Shown one piece after another: positions 1-11,490 of a stretch of 64,000 nt of DNA (positions are counted from its first letter, which is position 1; each line of letters opens with the position of its first letter). The position numbers and the translations under genes were made by a program. A model generated the notes under the pieces. It was not told the DNA's origin and did no database searches. It saw only the letters and a list, made by a program, of their open reading frames with translations. The DNA is taken from assembly GCA_030068075.1 (NCBI GenBank), contig CM057827.1:70508500-70572499 (forward strand). The letters run 5' to 3'. The DNA comes from Paguma larvata (Eukaryota; Chordata; Mammalia; Carnivora; Viverridae).

Positions 1-209
1 GCCCCGGCCCGCCCCGCTCCTCCTCCTGCCCGGCCAAGCTGCCTCCCATTTGGGGAGTTTTGTGGGCTTTCTTTCTCCTCCTCCAACCTCCGCGGAGGCC
101 ACGACTCAGGCGCCGCAGCCGGGGGCCGCCTCCATGGTGCGGGGCGGCCGCTGCTGAAGTCAGCGAAACCGAGCCTGGCCTGGAGAAGGCCGCGCAGGAG
201 GCCAAGGCC
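1..209 (+). promoter_or_regulatory. EFS: EFS proximal promoter / 5' UTR (GC-rich)
   Basis: A GC-rich stretch lies directly upstream of the EFS start codon, with several CCGCCCC/GCCCCGCCC-type GC boxes in the first 35 bases and no clear TATA box. The gene's 5' end may continue beyond the left edge of the window, so the transcription start cannot be fixed. The start codon is in a good context (AGGCCATGG). Confidence 0.5.
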
Positions 210-3200
210 ATGGCCATAGCCACGTCGGTGAGTCCACCAGGGAAAGAAGGCTGCGGGCTATTGGCCTCCACGCTCTGCCCAGCACTCTTGTCACTTTTAT
301 TTCTGCCTTCTCTTTGTCTCTCTCCCTAGGCCCTTTCTCCTCCGGGAGGCTGTATCCTCCCCCTACCCCAACCCACTTTTGTTTCCCTTTCTCCCTCTCA
401 CTCCTCATCCCCAGCTCCTTCTGGGTCTCGGTTCCCCTTTCTCCCTTCCTCCTCCCCATTCTCCTCTTTTCTTTCTAGAGGCTGCCCCTGGATGGAGGGG
501 AGGGGGCAAGCCTAGCCCGAGTCCTATCTGCTGTTTTATGGGCGGGAACAGATGGCCACCGGTGGTTGGCAGGGGCTTGTGATTGGGAGGCAAAGGAAAA
601 GGTTGGGAGGGGGCTGAACGGAGGTGGCCCCAGGAAAGTGAGAGAGGCCAAAGAGGCCCTTCTCTAGGGGAAGAATGGAGGGAAGGGGGGAAATTTAGCC
701 AAAGAGGGAGATCTGTTAGGGAGAGAGCGAAAATAGAGGGAGGAGGAGAGGTGATGTCAGCCAGCCTCTGGCCACTTTCCGGGGACTGGGGACAAAGGGA
801 GGAGACAGCTGGCATGATGGGACAGTGGGAGGAGGCCTCCTAGAGAGTGTGTGGCCCACTGCCACTCTACCCACCCACTCCACACCCACCCCCAGTTAAG
901 GCAGCCACTCCCTCACAAGTCAGCTGGGCCCCTGAGGAGGTGGTAGAGCAGAGGTGGCCACACCCATCATCAATCAGTCTATCAGCAACTCTGGCCTGGG
1001 TTCCCGAAATTGTAAAGGCCCAGAGGTCTGGCCCGATTGGATGGCATTCAGACCTTAGCACAAGTAGGAGCTCTCCACAGCCCCACCTCTGCTTTCTGTC
1101 CAGCGCATCCGATTCTAAGCAACTCTGTCCCCTTTCCACGGTTCCCTAGACGCTGTGATTTCCCAGGGAAAGTGAGTCTGCTGCCTGCCTTCTGGCCCGC
1201 TCTGAATGGGTGCTCTGGGAAGGAGATCTGTGAGGCTGGAAAGAAGCATGGCTCTTGACATTCTCCCATACCCCTCAAGGACAAGTTTGATTATCACTCT
1301 TTCTCAGGCCAAACTACTTATAGCTTCTCAGTCTGTGTGACGGTGAGATCTTGGCTCAGAGCCTGGAGAGGGGCAGGTCCTGAAAATAGCGGGGGTACTC
1401 TTACAGAAAGATGCGGGCACTGGTCAGCTCATGTCAGCTTTGTGGTCCCAGGAGATAGATTTTTCTTTTTACCTAGAGGTGGGAGGTGGCATTTATGCTA
1501 ATCAAATTCACAGGATCCTAATAGCAGCTAATGTCTATTGAGCATTTACTGGCCTTATGCTGGCCCTAAGCTCTGCTCTGGTTTGCCCTGGTTTGTCCTG
1601 GTTGTTGATGCATTAACTCATCTAGTCCTCACAACAACCCTGTGAGGATAGTGCTGTTATTATCTGAAAATGGATATTTGTGTGTATGTGTGTTTAAGTT
1701 ATTTATTTATTTTGAGAGAGAGAGAGAACACAACACACATGTGAACGGGAGAGCAGCAGAGAGAGAGAGAGAGAGAGAGAGCATTCCAAGCAGGCTCTGC
1801 GCTGTCAGTGCAGAGCCCAACTCAGAGTTCAATCCCATGAATCATGAGATCATGACCGGAGCAGAAATCAAGAGTCAGATGCTTAACCAACTGAAGTGGA
1901 CCCAAAGTGGGCTCTGCGCTGACAGCAGAGAGCCCGACACGGGGCTTGAACCCACGAACTGTGAGACTACCACCTGAGTTGAAGTCGGATGCCACCCAGG
2001 ATCCCCAGACAATACCCTTTAGCGGCCAAAATATAATCAGAAGATGGTTTGAGGAGTTTGGAATGAGGCAAAAGGAAAAAAGTCAGTTTGTTGTTAAAAA
2101 CCACCAAGCCATGAAGGGCTGGACAACCTCTCCAACCAAGGGAAATGTCAGTCAAGAGGAACGTGCACTCTCTGCCAGAAATCTTTAGTTTTACTGAATT
2201 AGCCCACATGAATTACCTACTAAGTAGTTCTGCCTAAATACCTGCTCTCCACCACCACTGCCTGGGATCCTGCCAGCAGGCACAGTCACTTAACAAACAT
2301 AACCAAACCAGAATATATTTTGATTTTGTTGTGAGTGGTGTAAGCTTGATTCTACCAAAGAACGACATGGAACCAGAGCCCTATGAGGGGTGGCTAGCAA
2401 AGGGAAATTGGGAATAACGAAGATTTCATAATGCATCTGAGTCATGTTTGAGTCATGGACTCTACTTAACCAAGAGGTTAAGTTACTAATAGAAGAAGAA
2501 AAAAAGTAGAACCTCGTGTTTGTGATTGTGGAGAGGTAGTAGGGCATGACTGAGAGTGCGGGCTCTGGAGTCAAACAACTTGGGGTTCCAGTCACCTCCA
2601 CCAGTGGCACCAGCTCTATGTTGTAGGCAAAGTCCTACCTTCTCTGTCCCAGTCTCCTTTCCAGATGGGGATAAGAACGGCGACTTCCTCATAAGCTTTT
2701 TAAAATTTTTTTAAATTTATTTTTAAATTGTTTTAATGTTTATTTTTTATTTTTGAGGGACAGAGAAAAGGATACACGGAATCCAAGGCAGGCTCCAGGC
2801 TCTGAGCTGTCAGCCCAGAGCCTGATGCAGGGCTTGAACTCACAAACCATGAGATCATGACCTAAGCCAAAATCAGCTGCTTAACTGACCAAGCCACCCA
2901 GGCTCCCCATAAGCTTGGGGTTTTTGTTGTTGTTTTAAAGTTTGTTTGTTTGTTTATTATGAGAGAGTGAGAGGGTGGTGGGGGAGGGGCAGAGAGAGAG
3001 AGAGAAAGAATCCCAAGCAGGCTCCACATTGTTAGCGTAGAGCCCAACACAGGACTCGATCTCATGAACCATGAGATCTTGACCTGAGCCAAAATTAAGA
3101 ATCGGACACCTAACCAACTGAGCCACCCAGGCGTCCCACTTATAAGGTTGTTTCAAGGATTACATAAGATGAGATGATTAGTGTAAAGACTTGCACAGTG

Positions 3201-6200
3201 TCTGGATACATAATTTGTTCTTGGTATCTGTAACTTACCACCTTAGCATGTGACTCTTGGAGGAAAAAAGTTTAGATGTCCTGACCAGACAGGACTGGAA
3301 ACAGGCTGATAAATGCTTGCTCTTGGTTGGTCTGCCAGCCCCATTCCACACACACACACACACACACACACATTAGAGTGTATATACTTTTCTCCTCTCC
3401 ATGGTAACCTCAGCTTCCTCTGATAGAACCTTATTTACTCAGACTGAGAACAAAACTGTTGCTTCAGTTTCTCTTTTCTTCCTTTTTATGCCTAGGCACT
3501 GTCTGGGCTGCGTTTTTCCCAGTCTCCCTCAGATTGATGGGTCTCTGCTGCCACTTAATCTAACCTGCTTGTGGGGGATGCTGACTGGGAAACAGGAAAG
3601 GTGAAGGAGAGTCTATGGGAGACCTTAGCAGGGCTTTCTCATGTACACAAAGCTTTGGAGGAAATTCATTCAGCATATGTTCATTGAGGACTGATTCCAG
3701 GTGGAGCCCTATCGCAGGGGCTAGGAATACAGCAGTCCCTGCTCTCCAGAGCTTACAGGGTAAGGGAAGAGGTAGATGATAAGAAATGAAATAGGCAAGT
3801 AGCTTAAAGCATTATGAAGGAAACAGTGGCGGAGATGACACAGAATGGAGTGGGGAAGAGTGAAGAAAAGACCTCTTCGAGAAGGAGACACGTAAGCAGA
3901 ACTGAAGGATAAAAAAAGGGCCAGTCAGATGGCAAGTCAGGGCAAGAGCATTCTGGATCAAGAAAACCACAAGTGCAAAGGCCCTGAGATGAGAAAGAAT
4001 TTCTTTAGTTCAAGGAAGAGAAAGTGAGGGCTAAGAATGCAGGGGATGGAGCTGGAGACCAGGCAGGACTAGTCAGGAAGAGCTGAGTCAGGAGGTCAGA
4101 TTTTTAGCTTGAGGGAAATGGGGAACTCCATAATGTTTTGAGCAAGGGATGTCATGACCTGATATATGTGTGAGACCCCTCTCCCCACTCCCACCTCACC
4201 CACCAGGCCCAGCTGGCCCGGGCACTCTACGACAACACCGCTGAGTCCCCCCAGGAGCTGTCCTTCCGCCGAGGGGATGTTCTACGGGTACTGCAGAGGG
4301 AGGGTGCTGGCGGGCTGGACGGCTGGTGCCTCTGCTCCCTGCATGGCCAGCAGGGCATTGTGCCCGCCAACAGAGTGAAGCTCCTTCCTGCTGGCCCGGC
4401 ACCCCAGCCCAGCCTCACCCAGGTGCTCCCAGCCCAGCCCAGCTCACCACATCCAGCCCCAGAGCACAGCAATGAGGACCAGGAGGTGAGAGCTAGAACC
4501 CTCCCAAACCCAGTTGAATCCAGTTCCCCTCTACTGGTGCCTGCTGCAAGGTGGGGCAGGGCGATCCCTGAGACCGCAGCTCTTCACTGATCCTGTGCTG
4601 TAGGAAACCTGCCTACCAACCCTTCCCAGGCTCCGTTTCCCCGTTGGTATGGGGCGGGGGCTGGAAGGGGTCCTGTAAGGCATACATTATCTGCTTCCCT
4701 GGTCCTGACCCACTCATCTGTCTTGATCCCCCAGGTATATGTGGTGCCACCCCCAGCTCGGCCCTGTCCTACCTTAGGACCTCCAGCTGGACCCTGCCCG
4801 CCCTCCCCTGATCCCATCTACAAGGTCCCCAGAGGGAGTGGGACGCAACCGGCTGCCACTGGAGATGCCTTGGAGGTGAGGACTAGAGGTCTGTGTATGT
4901 TGGGCAGGAAACAGAGGGCTCTCAGTGGGAGTCCACTGCTGAGTCTGAGGGTAACTGGTGGCTCTGTTCCCTCTCCAGGTCTATGACGTGCCCTCTGCTG
5001 CTCTCCGAGTTCCCTCCAGTGGCCCCTATGACTCCCCTGCCTCCTTTACGCGCCCTCTGGCCCGGGTTGCCTCACAGGCCCCTGAAGAGGATGAAGCTCC
5101 ATATGATGTGCCTTTGACCCCAAAGCCACCGTCAGAGCTGGAGCCGGATCTGGAGTGGGAGGGGGGCCGGGAACCAGAGCCGCCCCTCTACGCTGCCCCC
5201 TCCAACCTGAAACGGGCATCAGCCCTGCTCAATCTGTATGAAGCGCCAGAGGAACTGCTAGCAGATGGTGAAGGCGGAGGCACTGATGAGGGCATCTATG
5301 ATGTGCCCCTGCTCGGGCCGGAGGCACCCCCTTCTCCAGAGCCCCCTGGAGCCTCGGCCTCCAATGACCTGGACACCTTGGCCCTGCTTCTGGCCAGAAG
5401 CCCCCCACTCCCACACAGGCCCCGTTTACCCTCAGCCGAGAGCCTGTCCCGCCGCCCTCTGCCTGCCCTGCCTGTTCCCGAGGCCCCTAACCCTTCCCCA
5501 GCTCCCTCTCCTGCTCCAGGCCGGAAGGGCAGCATCCAGGATCGGCCTCTGCCCCCACCCCCACCCCGCCTGCCTGGCTACGGGGGCTCCAAGGTTGAGG
5601 GGGATCCAGAAGGTGGGGAGGTAGAGGACGATCCGGAAGGACACCACAATGAGTATGAGGGCATCCCGATGGCCGAGGAGTATGACTATGTCCACCTGAA
5701 GGTGAGCTTACCTCCCAACAGCCCCACCAGAAATGCCCCAAAGAGAACCAAGGGGAGGAGTGAGGAGGCCTGGGGCCCAGAGGGACCTTCCCTTTCTTCC
5801 CTCCTTCCTTTCTTCACTGGCCCTACACCTTAAGGCCTGGGGTCCCCGAGTCATCTGATCTGCCACCAGAACTTTTTCCAGACCTGGAGTCAAGGGACTG
5901 CAATTCCTGATGGCAGAAGAAACCTCAGGAAGGAAAGCAGAGGGGAAGGGGCAGGAACACAGGGGAGACCACCTGCCCTGCTCCCCCACCACTGCACTGA
6001 GACCCTGATCCCTCCTGCAGGGCATGGATAAAGCTCAGGGACCTAGGCCCCTGGATAAAGCCTTCTCAGGGGATCCTGAACTGCTGGAGAGGGGGCCACC
6101 GGAGCAGCAGGTAACCCTGTGGGGCAGTGCTAGAGAAGGGGGACCAGGAGGAGGAACCAGCAAGGGAGAGAGATTAGGATGGGGGTAAGAGCTCGGTGAG

Positions 6201-7683
6201 CCAGAGCTGGGGTAGAGAGGAATCCGCATTCAGCAGGAAGGAGCTGGGACCTGGAAAAGGGTATTAGGAATTCAGAAAGAGTGGAAAGAATGTGTTGGAG
6301 AGGAATCAGAAAACCGAGCAGCCAGGGAAGCAGAGAGAGTTCTGGGCTGTGGGTCAGAGCTGGGCCTGGTAACTTCTGAGGCTCCTCCCAACTGTGAATT
6401 CCTGGGTTCCTAAGAGACCTGACTTCTAATCCCGGCTCCACCGGTAAGCATCCAGGGGCCCTGAAGTCACCGGATAGTCTCTCTGGGGTTCAGGAAAGTG
6501 AGGTGGTCTCCTCGACTGTATAGACCAGTCCCAAACATAGTAGCTACTGTTTATCAGGTATTTACCAAGTGCGGACCCTGTGCTAATAAGCACATCGCAT
6601 GTGTCAGCACTAATCACAGCCATAGTTAGTACTCCTACAGTGCTCACAGTGTGCAGTGTTCTGTTCTAAGCCCTTTCTACATGCCGCATCATTAACCGCA
6701 CCACAGCCTTGGGAGGCAGAGACTAGAACTGCATTACCCAGTATGGTAGCCACTAGCCACATGTGGCTATTAGGCACTTGAAATGTGGCTAGTCTGAATC
6801 AAAGGTGCTGTAACACCACATAAAATGCACACCAGATTTTGCAGACTTAGTATGAAAAGAAATCTAAGTAATTTATGTATTGATTATATGTTGGAATTAC
6901 AGTTTCTATATCTGGAGTTAAAACATTCCAGTTTCTTTTTCTTAACATGGCTACTAGAAAAAATAATTACACATGTGGTTCCCATTATGTTGATCCTGGA
7001 CAGCGAGGTACCAGATTCTCCATTTTAGATTAGAAGGAAACAAGTTCGGTTTGAATCTAGATTTATCTGACGTCACCTCTGGGCACTTTCCTGCCACTGG
7101 CTGTGAGAATTTCAATTTTCTGATGAGCCCAGGGAAGAGCTCAGGTAGAAAGGAAGGAATGAGGAACAGAGGGAGGGAAGGAGGGAGGAAACAGTTGCAA
7201 AAGTAGCACTACTGAGAGCGTCCCGCCAACCACTCCTCTTGCCCTCAGGAGGCCCTGTCCACAGGGGAGTCGCTGGATCTGCCCACCGGAGACCTACAGC
7301 TCTTGCACTTCTACGCGGGGCAGTGCCAGAGCCACTACTCGGCACTGCAGGCAGCCGTGGCGGCCCTGATGTCCAGCACCCAGGCCAACCAGCCCCCGCC
7401 CCTCTTCGTGCCCCATGGCAAGCGGGTGGTGGTGGCTGCTCACCGCCTGGTGTTTGTTGGGGACACCCTGGGCCGGCTGGCAGCCTCCGCCCCTCTGCGA
7501 GCACAAGTCGGGGCTGCAGGTACAGCGTTGGGCCAGGCGTTGCGGGCCACCGTGCTGGCTGTCAAGGGGGCCGCCCTGGGCTACCCATCCCGCCTTGCGG
7601 CCCAAGAGATGACACAGCGTGTGGCAGAGCTGGCGGGGCAGGCCCTGCAGTTCACCACTCTGCTCTCCAGCCTGGCCCCCTGA
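210..7683 (+). CDS. EFS: EFS, embryonal Fyn-associated substrate (SIN), Cas-family adaptor, 561 aa
   Basis: Coding exons: 210-227, 4207-4485, 4735-4875, 4979-5701, 6021-6110 and 7249-7683. All junctions are GT-AG and all introns lie between codons. The protein is a cytoplasmic docking adaptor of the p130Cas/NEDD9/EFS family that carries SH3 and SH2 partners such as Fyn, Src and Crk. Residues 7-67 form the SH3 domain (ALYDN...GWCLC...GIVPANRV). Residues 100-387 are the substrate region, with tyrosine motifs VYVVPP, IYKVP, VYDVP, PYDVP, LYAAP, LYEAP and IYDVP. A proline-rich PLPPPPPRLP stretch follows, then the Src-SH2 site EYDYVHLK at its end. Exons 5-6 (388-561) give the conserved C-terminal helical Cas/FAT-like domain. 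The length equals human EFS as I recall it. The first coding exon holds only six codons (MAIATS) and is separated by a 4-kb intron; the match to the known N-terminus decides this start. Confidence 0.96.
1500..1668 (-). repeat. MIR SINE fragment
   Basis: The segment reads as the reverse complement of the MIR 3' half: ATTGAGCATTTACT..., then CTCACAACAACCCTGTGAGG and a TTATTATC motif. It is an ancient mammalian tRNA-derived SINE, heavily diverged. The felid SINE begins immediately to its right. Confidence 0.7.
1691..2009 (-). repeat. CAN-SINE (felid type), antisense, composite of two partial copies
   Basis: Read on the minus strand this is a tRNA-derived carnivore SINE. It begins at the right with a degraded CACCCAGG head and ends at the left in a (TTTA)n/GA-rich tail. 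The tRNA-like body occurs twice: 1786-1896 (AAGCAGGCTCTGCGCTGTCAGTGCAGAGCCCA...) and 1909-2009 (GGGCTCTGCGCTGACAGCAGAGAGCCCGACAC...). This indicates one partial copy abutting or inserted into another, or an internal duplication. Confidence 0.85.
2535..2689 (+). repeat. MIR SINE, 5' part (interrupted)
   Basis: A diverged MIR starts around GTAGGGCATGACTGAGAGTG and includes GGGCTCTGGAGTCAAACAAC. It continues to GATGGGGATAAGAACGGCGA and CTTCCTCATAAG. Its 3' continuation (TTATAAGGTTGTTTCAAGGA) is found only after two younger SINEs, at 3139. Confidence 0.8.
2699..2908 (-). repeat. CAN-SINE (felid type), antisense
   Basis: On the minus strand a GGGGAGCCTGGGTGGCTTGG head is followed by the tRNA-like body, a CT-rich segment and an A/T tail. 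It is flanked by direct repeats CATAAGCTT at 2690-2698 and 2909-2917, which fit target-site duplications. It is inserted into the MIR element. Confidence 0.9.
2934..3138 (-). repeat. CAN-SINE (felid type), antisense
   Basis: On the minus strand it starts GGGACGCCTGGGTGGCTCAG, followed by the tRNA-like body, GA/CT-rich segment and TTTG/TTTA tail. It is the second SINE inserted in tandem within the same MIR. The MIR resumes directly after it. Confidence 0.9.
3139..3232 (+). repeat. MIR SINE, 3' part (continuation)
   Basis: CTTATAAGGTTGTTTCAAGG and GATTACATAAGATGAGATGA correspond to the part of MIR that follows 'CTTCCTCATAAG' at 2684-2695. The two pieces were one element before the SINE insertions. 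Confidence 0.75.
3344..3372. repeat. (CA)n microsatellite
   Basis: An uninterrupted run of about 14 CA dinucleotides lies in EFS intron 1 and is likely to be length-polymorphic. Confidence 0.95.
6111..7248 (+). other. EFS: EFS intron 5
   Basis: This is the second longest EFS intron. It contains MIR-like DNA (about 6410-6715) and a terminal-inverted-repeat element (about 6722-7015). The 3' end is an ordinary pyrimidine tract and AG before the C-terminal exon. No coding signal was seen. Confidence 0.85.
6722..7015. mobile_element. Old non-autonomous transposon-like element, copy A
   Basis: The left end carries GGTAGCCACTAGCCACATGT followed by CACTTGAAATGTGGCTAGT. The right end carries GGCTACTAGAAAA, ACACATGTGG and GGACAGCG, which together look like a degraded inverted repeat of the left end. 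A second related copy lies at about 34282-34602. I recognise the pattern as a common mammalian interspersed repeat but cannot assign the family with certainty. Confidence 0.5.
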
Positions 7684-8500
7684 GGGTCCTGCTTTTCCCC
7701 TCTCCTGCCTGCCAGAGCCCCCTTTTGGGCCTTGGGTGGCAGGAGGGCTCTGTTTCAGGGACCAGGAGAGGTGGGGACATCTCTCCCCTTCCAGTCATCT
7801 CAGCTTCTCACAGAGATGTCCCACCCCCTCCCCCCTCCCCCCACAGCTTTTTGTACGAGCCATTTTGTATAAATTATTTATATTTAATATTGTTCCCTGC
7901 TTTGTCAGGGGCAGGTGCCAGGCCCCTTGGGGCAGGGAGGAACTGGACTCTTTCCCTCAGCCTGGGGTGGAGGTTCTTGGTCACTGCACTGCCACCCACC
8001 TCTGAGAGCTTGGCCCCACAGAGATTCAGGTGGTGGAAACCTGGAGCCCCCACAGAGCCCCTTTCTTGTCCTGGTTCTTGGCTCTAGAACATCAGCACCT
8101 TACTGTTAGCTGAGAGTGACAGCACAATATTGACCACCCAGAATGTGGAGGTCTGGGAGAGGCCTGAGAGCTCCCCACAGCAGGCAGGACAGAGCTGGGC
8201 CTCCATAAGCCCGGCTGTCTGGTTCTCTGACTCGGCTTCTTGGGCACCTGGGGCAGGGGCCAGGCCTGGCACCCCTCAGCCAAACCTATGGAACACACAC
8301 TGTGGGCAGGATGTCTTTAGGGTTGGGGGCAGATTTTGCTGTTTTTTCCAACGACTATTCATTCAGTGGGTTTCACCTCCCGTGATGTGCCAAGCACAGT
8401 TCTGAAGGTACATTGTGGGGGCGGGATGGATATAACTGAGTCAGTTAAAATAAGTAAATAAATAAAAAAAAGAAAATACCTGCCACAGATTTGACAGTTG
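7684..8500 (+). other. EFS: EFS 3' UTR and downstream flank
   Basis: The sequence after the EFS stop is GC-rich, then has an AT-rich block TTGTATAAATTATTTATATT at about 7866. AATAAA candidates overlap at 8457-8466, but they lie inside MIR-like sequence. No single cleavage site can be chosen from sequence alone. Confidence 0.45.
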
Positions 8501-11396
8501 CTGGTAATGGAGATGAACAGGGTGATGTTGACTAACTGGATGAGGGAGAGTCTGTTGAAGGAGACTTTAGACGGGATGGTTGGGAGTAATATCCAAGCTG
8601 AGGCTCCAGGGATGAGAGAACTGAGAAGAGTCTGAGAACTAGCATTCCTGGAAGGCAGACACTTACCAACTGGAGGCCTTTCCACCAAGATTTCATTATC
8701 AGATGATGTCATTAGAGAGTTGCATTGTGGAGAGGTTGGCCTCACAAGAGCCTTGAAAGGTGCCATGCTAAAGACATCATCCCAGCGAAGGCCTGTCCTC
8801 AGCTTGGCACCACAGGACAGCTCTGGTCAACTGGAAAGCGTTGCTGGCTGGCCTAGGCGCCCTCTGCCTTAGATTAACCCAGAAAGGTCTGGCCCCTTAA
8901 ACCTTCCTTCCCAAGCCTCCTGCTCACTTCCCTTCTAGACACACCTTTTAGAGGAGCCAAGGGGCAGGTGAATGCAATTAGTCCATGGTCCTCGTGCTTT
9001 GGTTAACTCGATGAGCCATGGCTCAGATGATGCAGGGGGGGTGGGGGGGGGGTTCTCCAGCCATTTACCATAGGAAAGAAATCCAAGCCACAGATCCATT
9101 GCTTCGGTTGTGCTTCTCCCAGATGACACCTTAACACAGTGACTGGATTAGAGGCACCCCAAACTTCAGTCACAGTCTCTTGGCACCCTCTATGCATTTG
9201 CCTTCTCCATTTTGGGTTCCTTCTTTCTCATTTCACCCTTAAAACTCATTTCCAAGATTCTGGGGTCACCAAAATGCACCCCTATGTGTTGAAGACTTAT
9301 AACAGGGCTATCCTCCATCATCCCCCAGGAAGAATGTTGAGAGATCAACCTGGAAATCAAGTCGGAGGTTTCAGAGCAAGTCCTAGAGCTCCCATGTACC
9401 CATGTGTCTGTGGGTAAATCCTGTCGGTCCCTCTGGGTCCTGGGCTTTAATATGAGGATGATCATAATGGTCTCACAGGGTTGTTGTGAGGCCATACCAA
9501 GGTCAGGCATATGAAGGGCCCAGAGCCACATAAAGCTAAGGGATTATAATCCTAGGACAGACAAATGAATCCAGCAAGGTATGCTGGCTGTGACAGCACC
9601 AAAGTAAATCCTGAAAAGATACTGGAATGAGTTGGCGGGGAGCGGGGGTGGACAGTGGGGAGCAGTGGGAAGCTGCTTAATGTATGAGAAGACTCCCCAT
9701 ATCTGGAAAATTTCTGAACAGAGGAGACAAATTGGAAGTGGTCCAATGGAGAGAAGAAGCAACAGTTTTCCTGGCTGAGACTAACAGGACACTCCATTAA
9801 AGCCCTTACCTTTATTGAAGAATAAAGTACCTATTAGGTATTAAATCTCTTAGAGAAGTGTACCTCTAACTTGAAAGTACCTATACATGGGGATCTGGTT
9901 AAAATGGAGATTGTGATTCAAGGGCTTGGATTCTGCATTTCTCACAAGCTCTGGATGACCTGGGAGCTCTAATCTGTAAGTCACTTTTGAGTAGCAATGC
10001 TAGGGGTTTGGGAAGGCTTCTCTGAGGCAAATATGCTTGGGCTGATAGCTGAAGGATGAGGAGAACGTGACTAGAAGAGGAGAAGCCTTCCGGCCATAAA
10101 GATTAACTTAATGCAAGGGCCCTATGGCACTGAAAAAGAAAATACTGAAAGAAGGCCAGCATGATGAGTGCAGTTTGGTGAAATAAGCGAGGTGGAGCAC
10201 CAGGGAGCATGTATGAGGCTTCTGGAACATTAGTATTTAGCTTGTCGGTGAGGAGAAGCCACTGAAGGCTGTTAAGCAGGAATGGGCCATGAACAGATCT
10301 GCATTTTGAAAAAAATCACTCCATCTGCACTATAAATACAGATAAGGGAAGGGGCAGAAACAAAGTGGGTGCAGAACCCCATTTAGGAGGCTCAAGCAGT
10401 CTGTGCAACAGGTAGCTTCACTAATGGTGGTAGAGAAGCAGAGTACCTGAGAACTATGCAGGAAGCAAAATGGACAGGGTTTTGTAAAAGATTTGACATG
10501 GATGTAAGGAGGAGACCTTGTAAGGGCTGTCACCTTGAGCATCTAGTCACAGTTGAATGGTGAGGGTACCATTCACTAGGAAAAGAAGCACTAGAAGACA
10601 ACTACATTACAGGAGGCAGAGCATAAGTTTGGTCTTGGATGCATTGAGTTTGAGGTCCTTGTGGGTCACTCAAGGTTAAGAGGATGAATAAGAGGTGGCT
10701 ACAGAAGTCTGGGGCTCAGAAGAAAGCTGTGAGCTGGAGGTGTAAATCTGGGGGTTAGGTTTGTATCGTTTATATCGGGGGTGAATGAGGCCATGGGCAT
10801 GGGTGAGAGCCCAAGGTGGGAAGAACAGTGAAATGAGAGGGGTGCCCAGGACCAAGCCTCAGGTTCACAGACACTGAATGATGGCGAAGAAAAGGAGGAG
10901 GAGCCTGCCATGGAGAAAAGAGGAGCAAGAGAAAGAAAACCAGGAGAATGTGAGACTTAGCAGCCAAAAAAGAAAGTGTTTAGAGGAAGGGGTGGTCAAC
11001 AGTGTCAAAAGATGTTGAGGATGAGGAAGACTCTGCCAGGGTGGGGGTGGTGAAACCCAGAGACGTGGGCTTGTAGAGGCCTGCAGCCAAGGCTGAATAC
11101 AGGGCCCGGCCCAGCACTCCATGTGCATACTCTGTACTGTAGTTGCCAGTATACACAGCTGTCTCTCCAGTAAGCTACTCCAAGGTGGGTCTTGCCCATC
11201 CTGTAATCTCCCAAAGCCTAGTACAAGGCCAGGCACATAATAGACACTTAATAAATTTTACTGATGAATGGGTGGATGGATGGAGGGATGGGTAGATGGC
11301 TGGATGAATGAGGAGGAAGAATTGAAAGCAAATGAGGAATCTCTGGCAACTGCCTGGACTAGCTACTATCCTTCAGCTTTCTTTCCTTTTACCGCA
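8500..11396. other. Intergenic DNA between EFS and SLC22A17
   Basis: No gene was recognised. It contains a G-run (9035-9052), MIR-like and MER5-like fragments (about 9430-9520 and 9890-9990), and a long diverged repeat at about 10010-10310 that resembles the one at 3790-4160. A GGATG-rich short tandem repeat lies at 11268-11305. Open frames here are short and lack family resemblance. Confidence 0.7.
9035..9052 (+). repeat. G-run, potential G-quadruplex
   Basis: Seven G, one T, then ten G. This could support an intramolecular G-quadruplex on the plus strand and is likely to vary in length. Confidence 0.7.
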
Positions 11397-11490
11397 ATGG
11401 CCCGCAGACCCAGGGAACAGAGACAGAGCCCCTGGGCCCTGGCCCCCCTTCCTCTCTCTGACGAAGAGTCTGGACCCAAGGTTCTGCTGA

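Larger units (their letters stand above)
228..4206 (+). other. EFS: EFS intron 1
   Basis: This intron joins the six-codon first exon to the SH3 exon. The first kilobase is GC/purine-rich and may hold regulatory sequence. From 1.5 kb it holds an old MIR, three antisense felid SINEs (1691-3138), a CA microsatellite and a diverged old repeat (about 3700-4160). No additional exon was recognised. Confidence 0.85.

Noticed and set aside
1642..1977. 111-codon plus-strand frame rich in ERERERE
   Set aside because: It is translation of the GA-rich part of antisense SINEs.
8859..8873. Possible second CTCF motif (GGCGCCCTCTGCC)
   Set aside because: Only the right half of the core fits; the CC at the motif start is missing.
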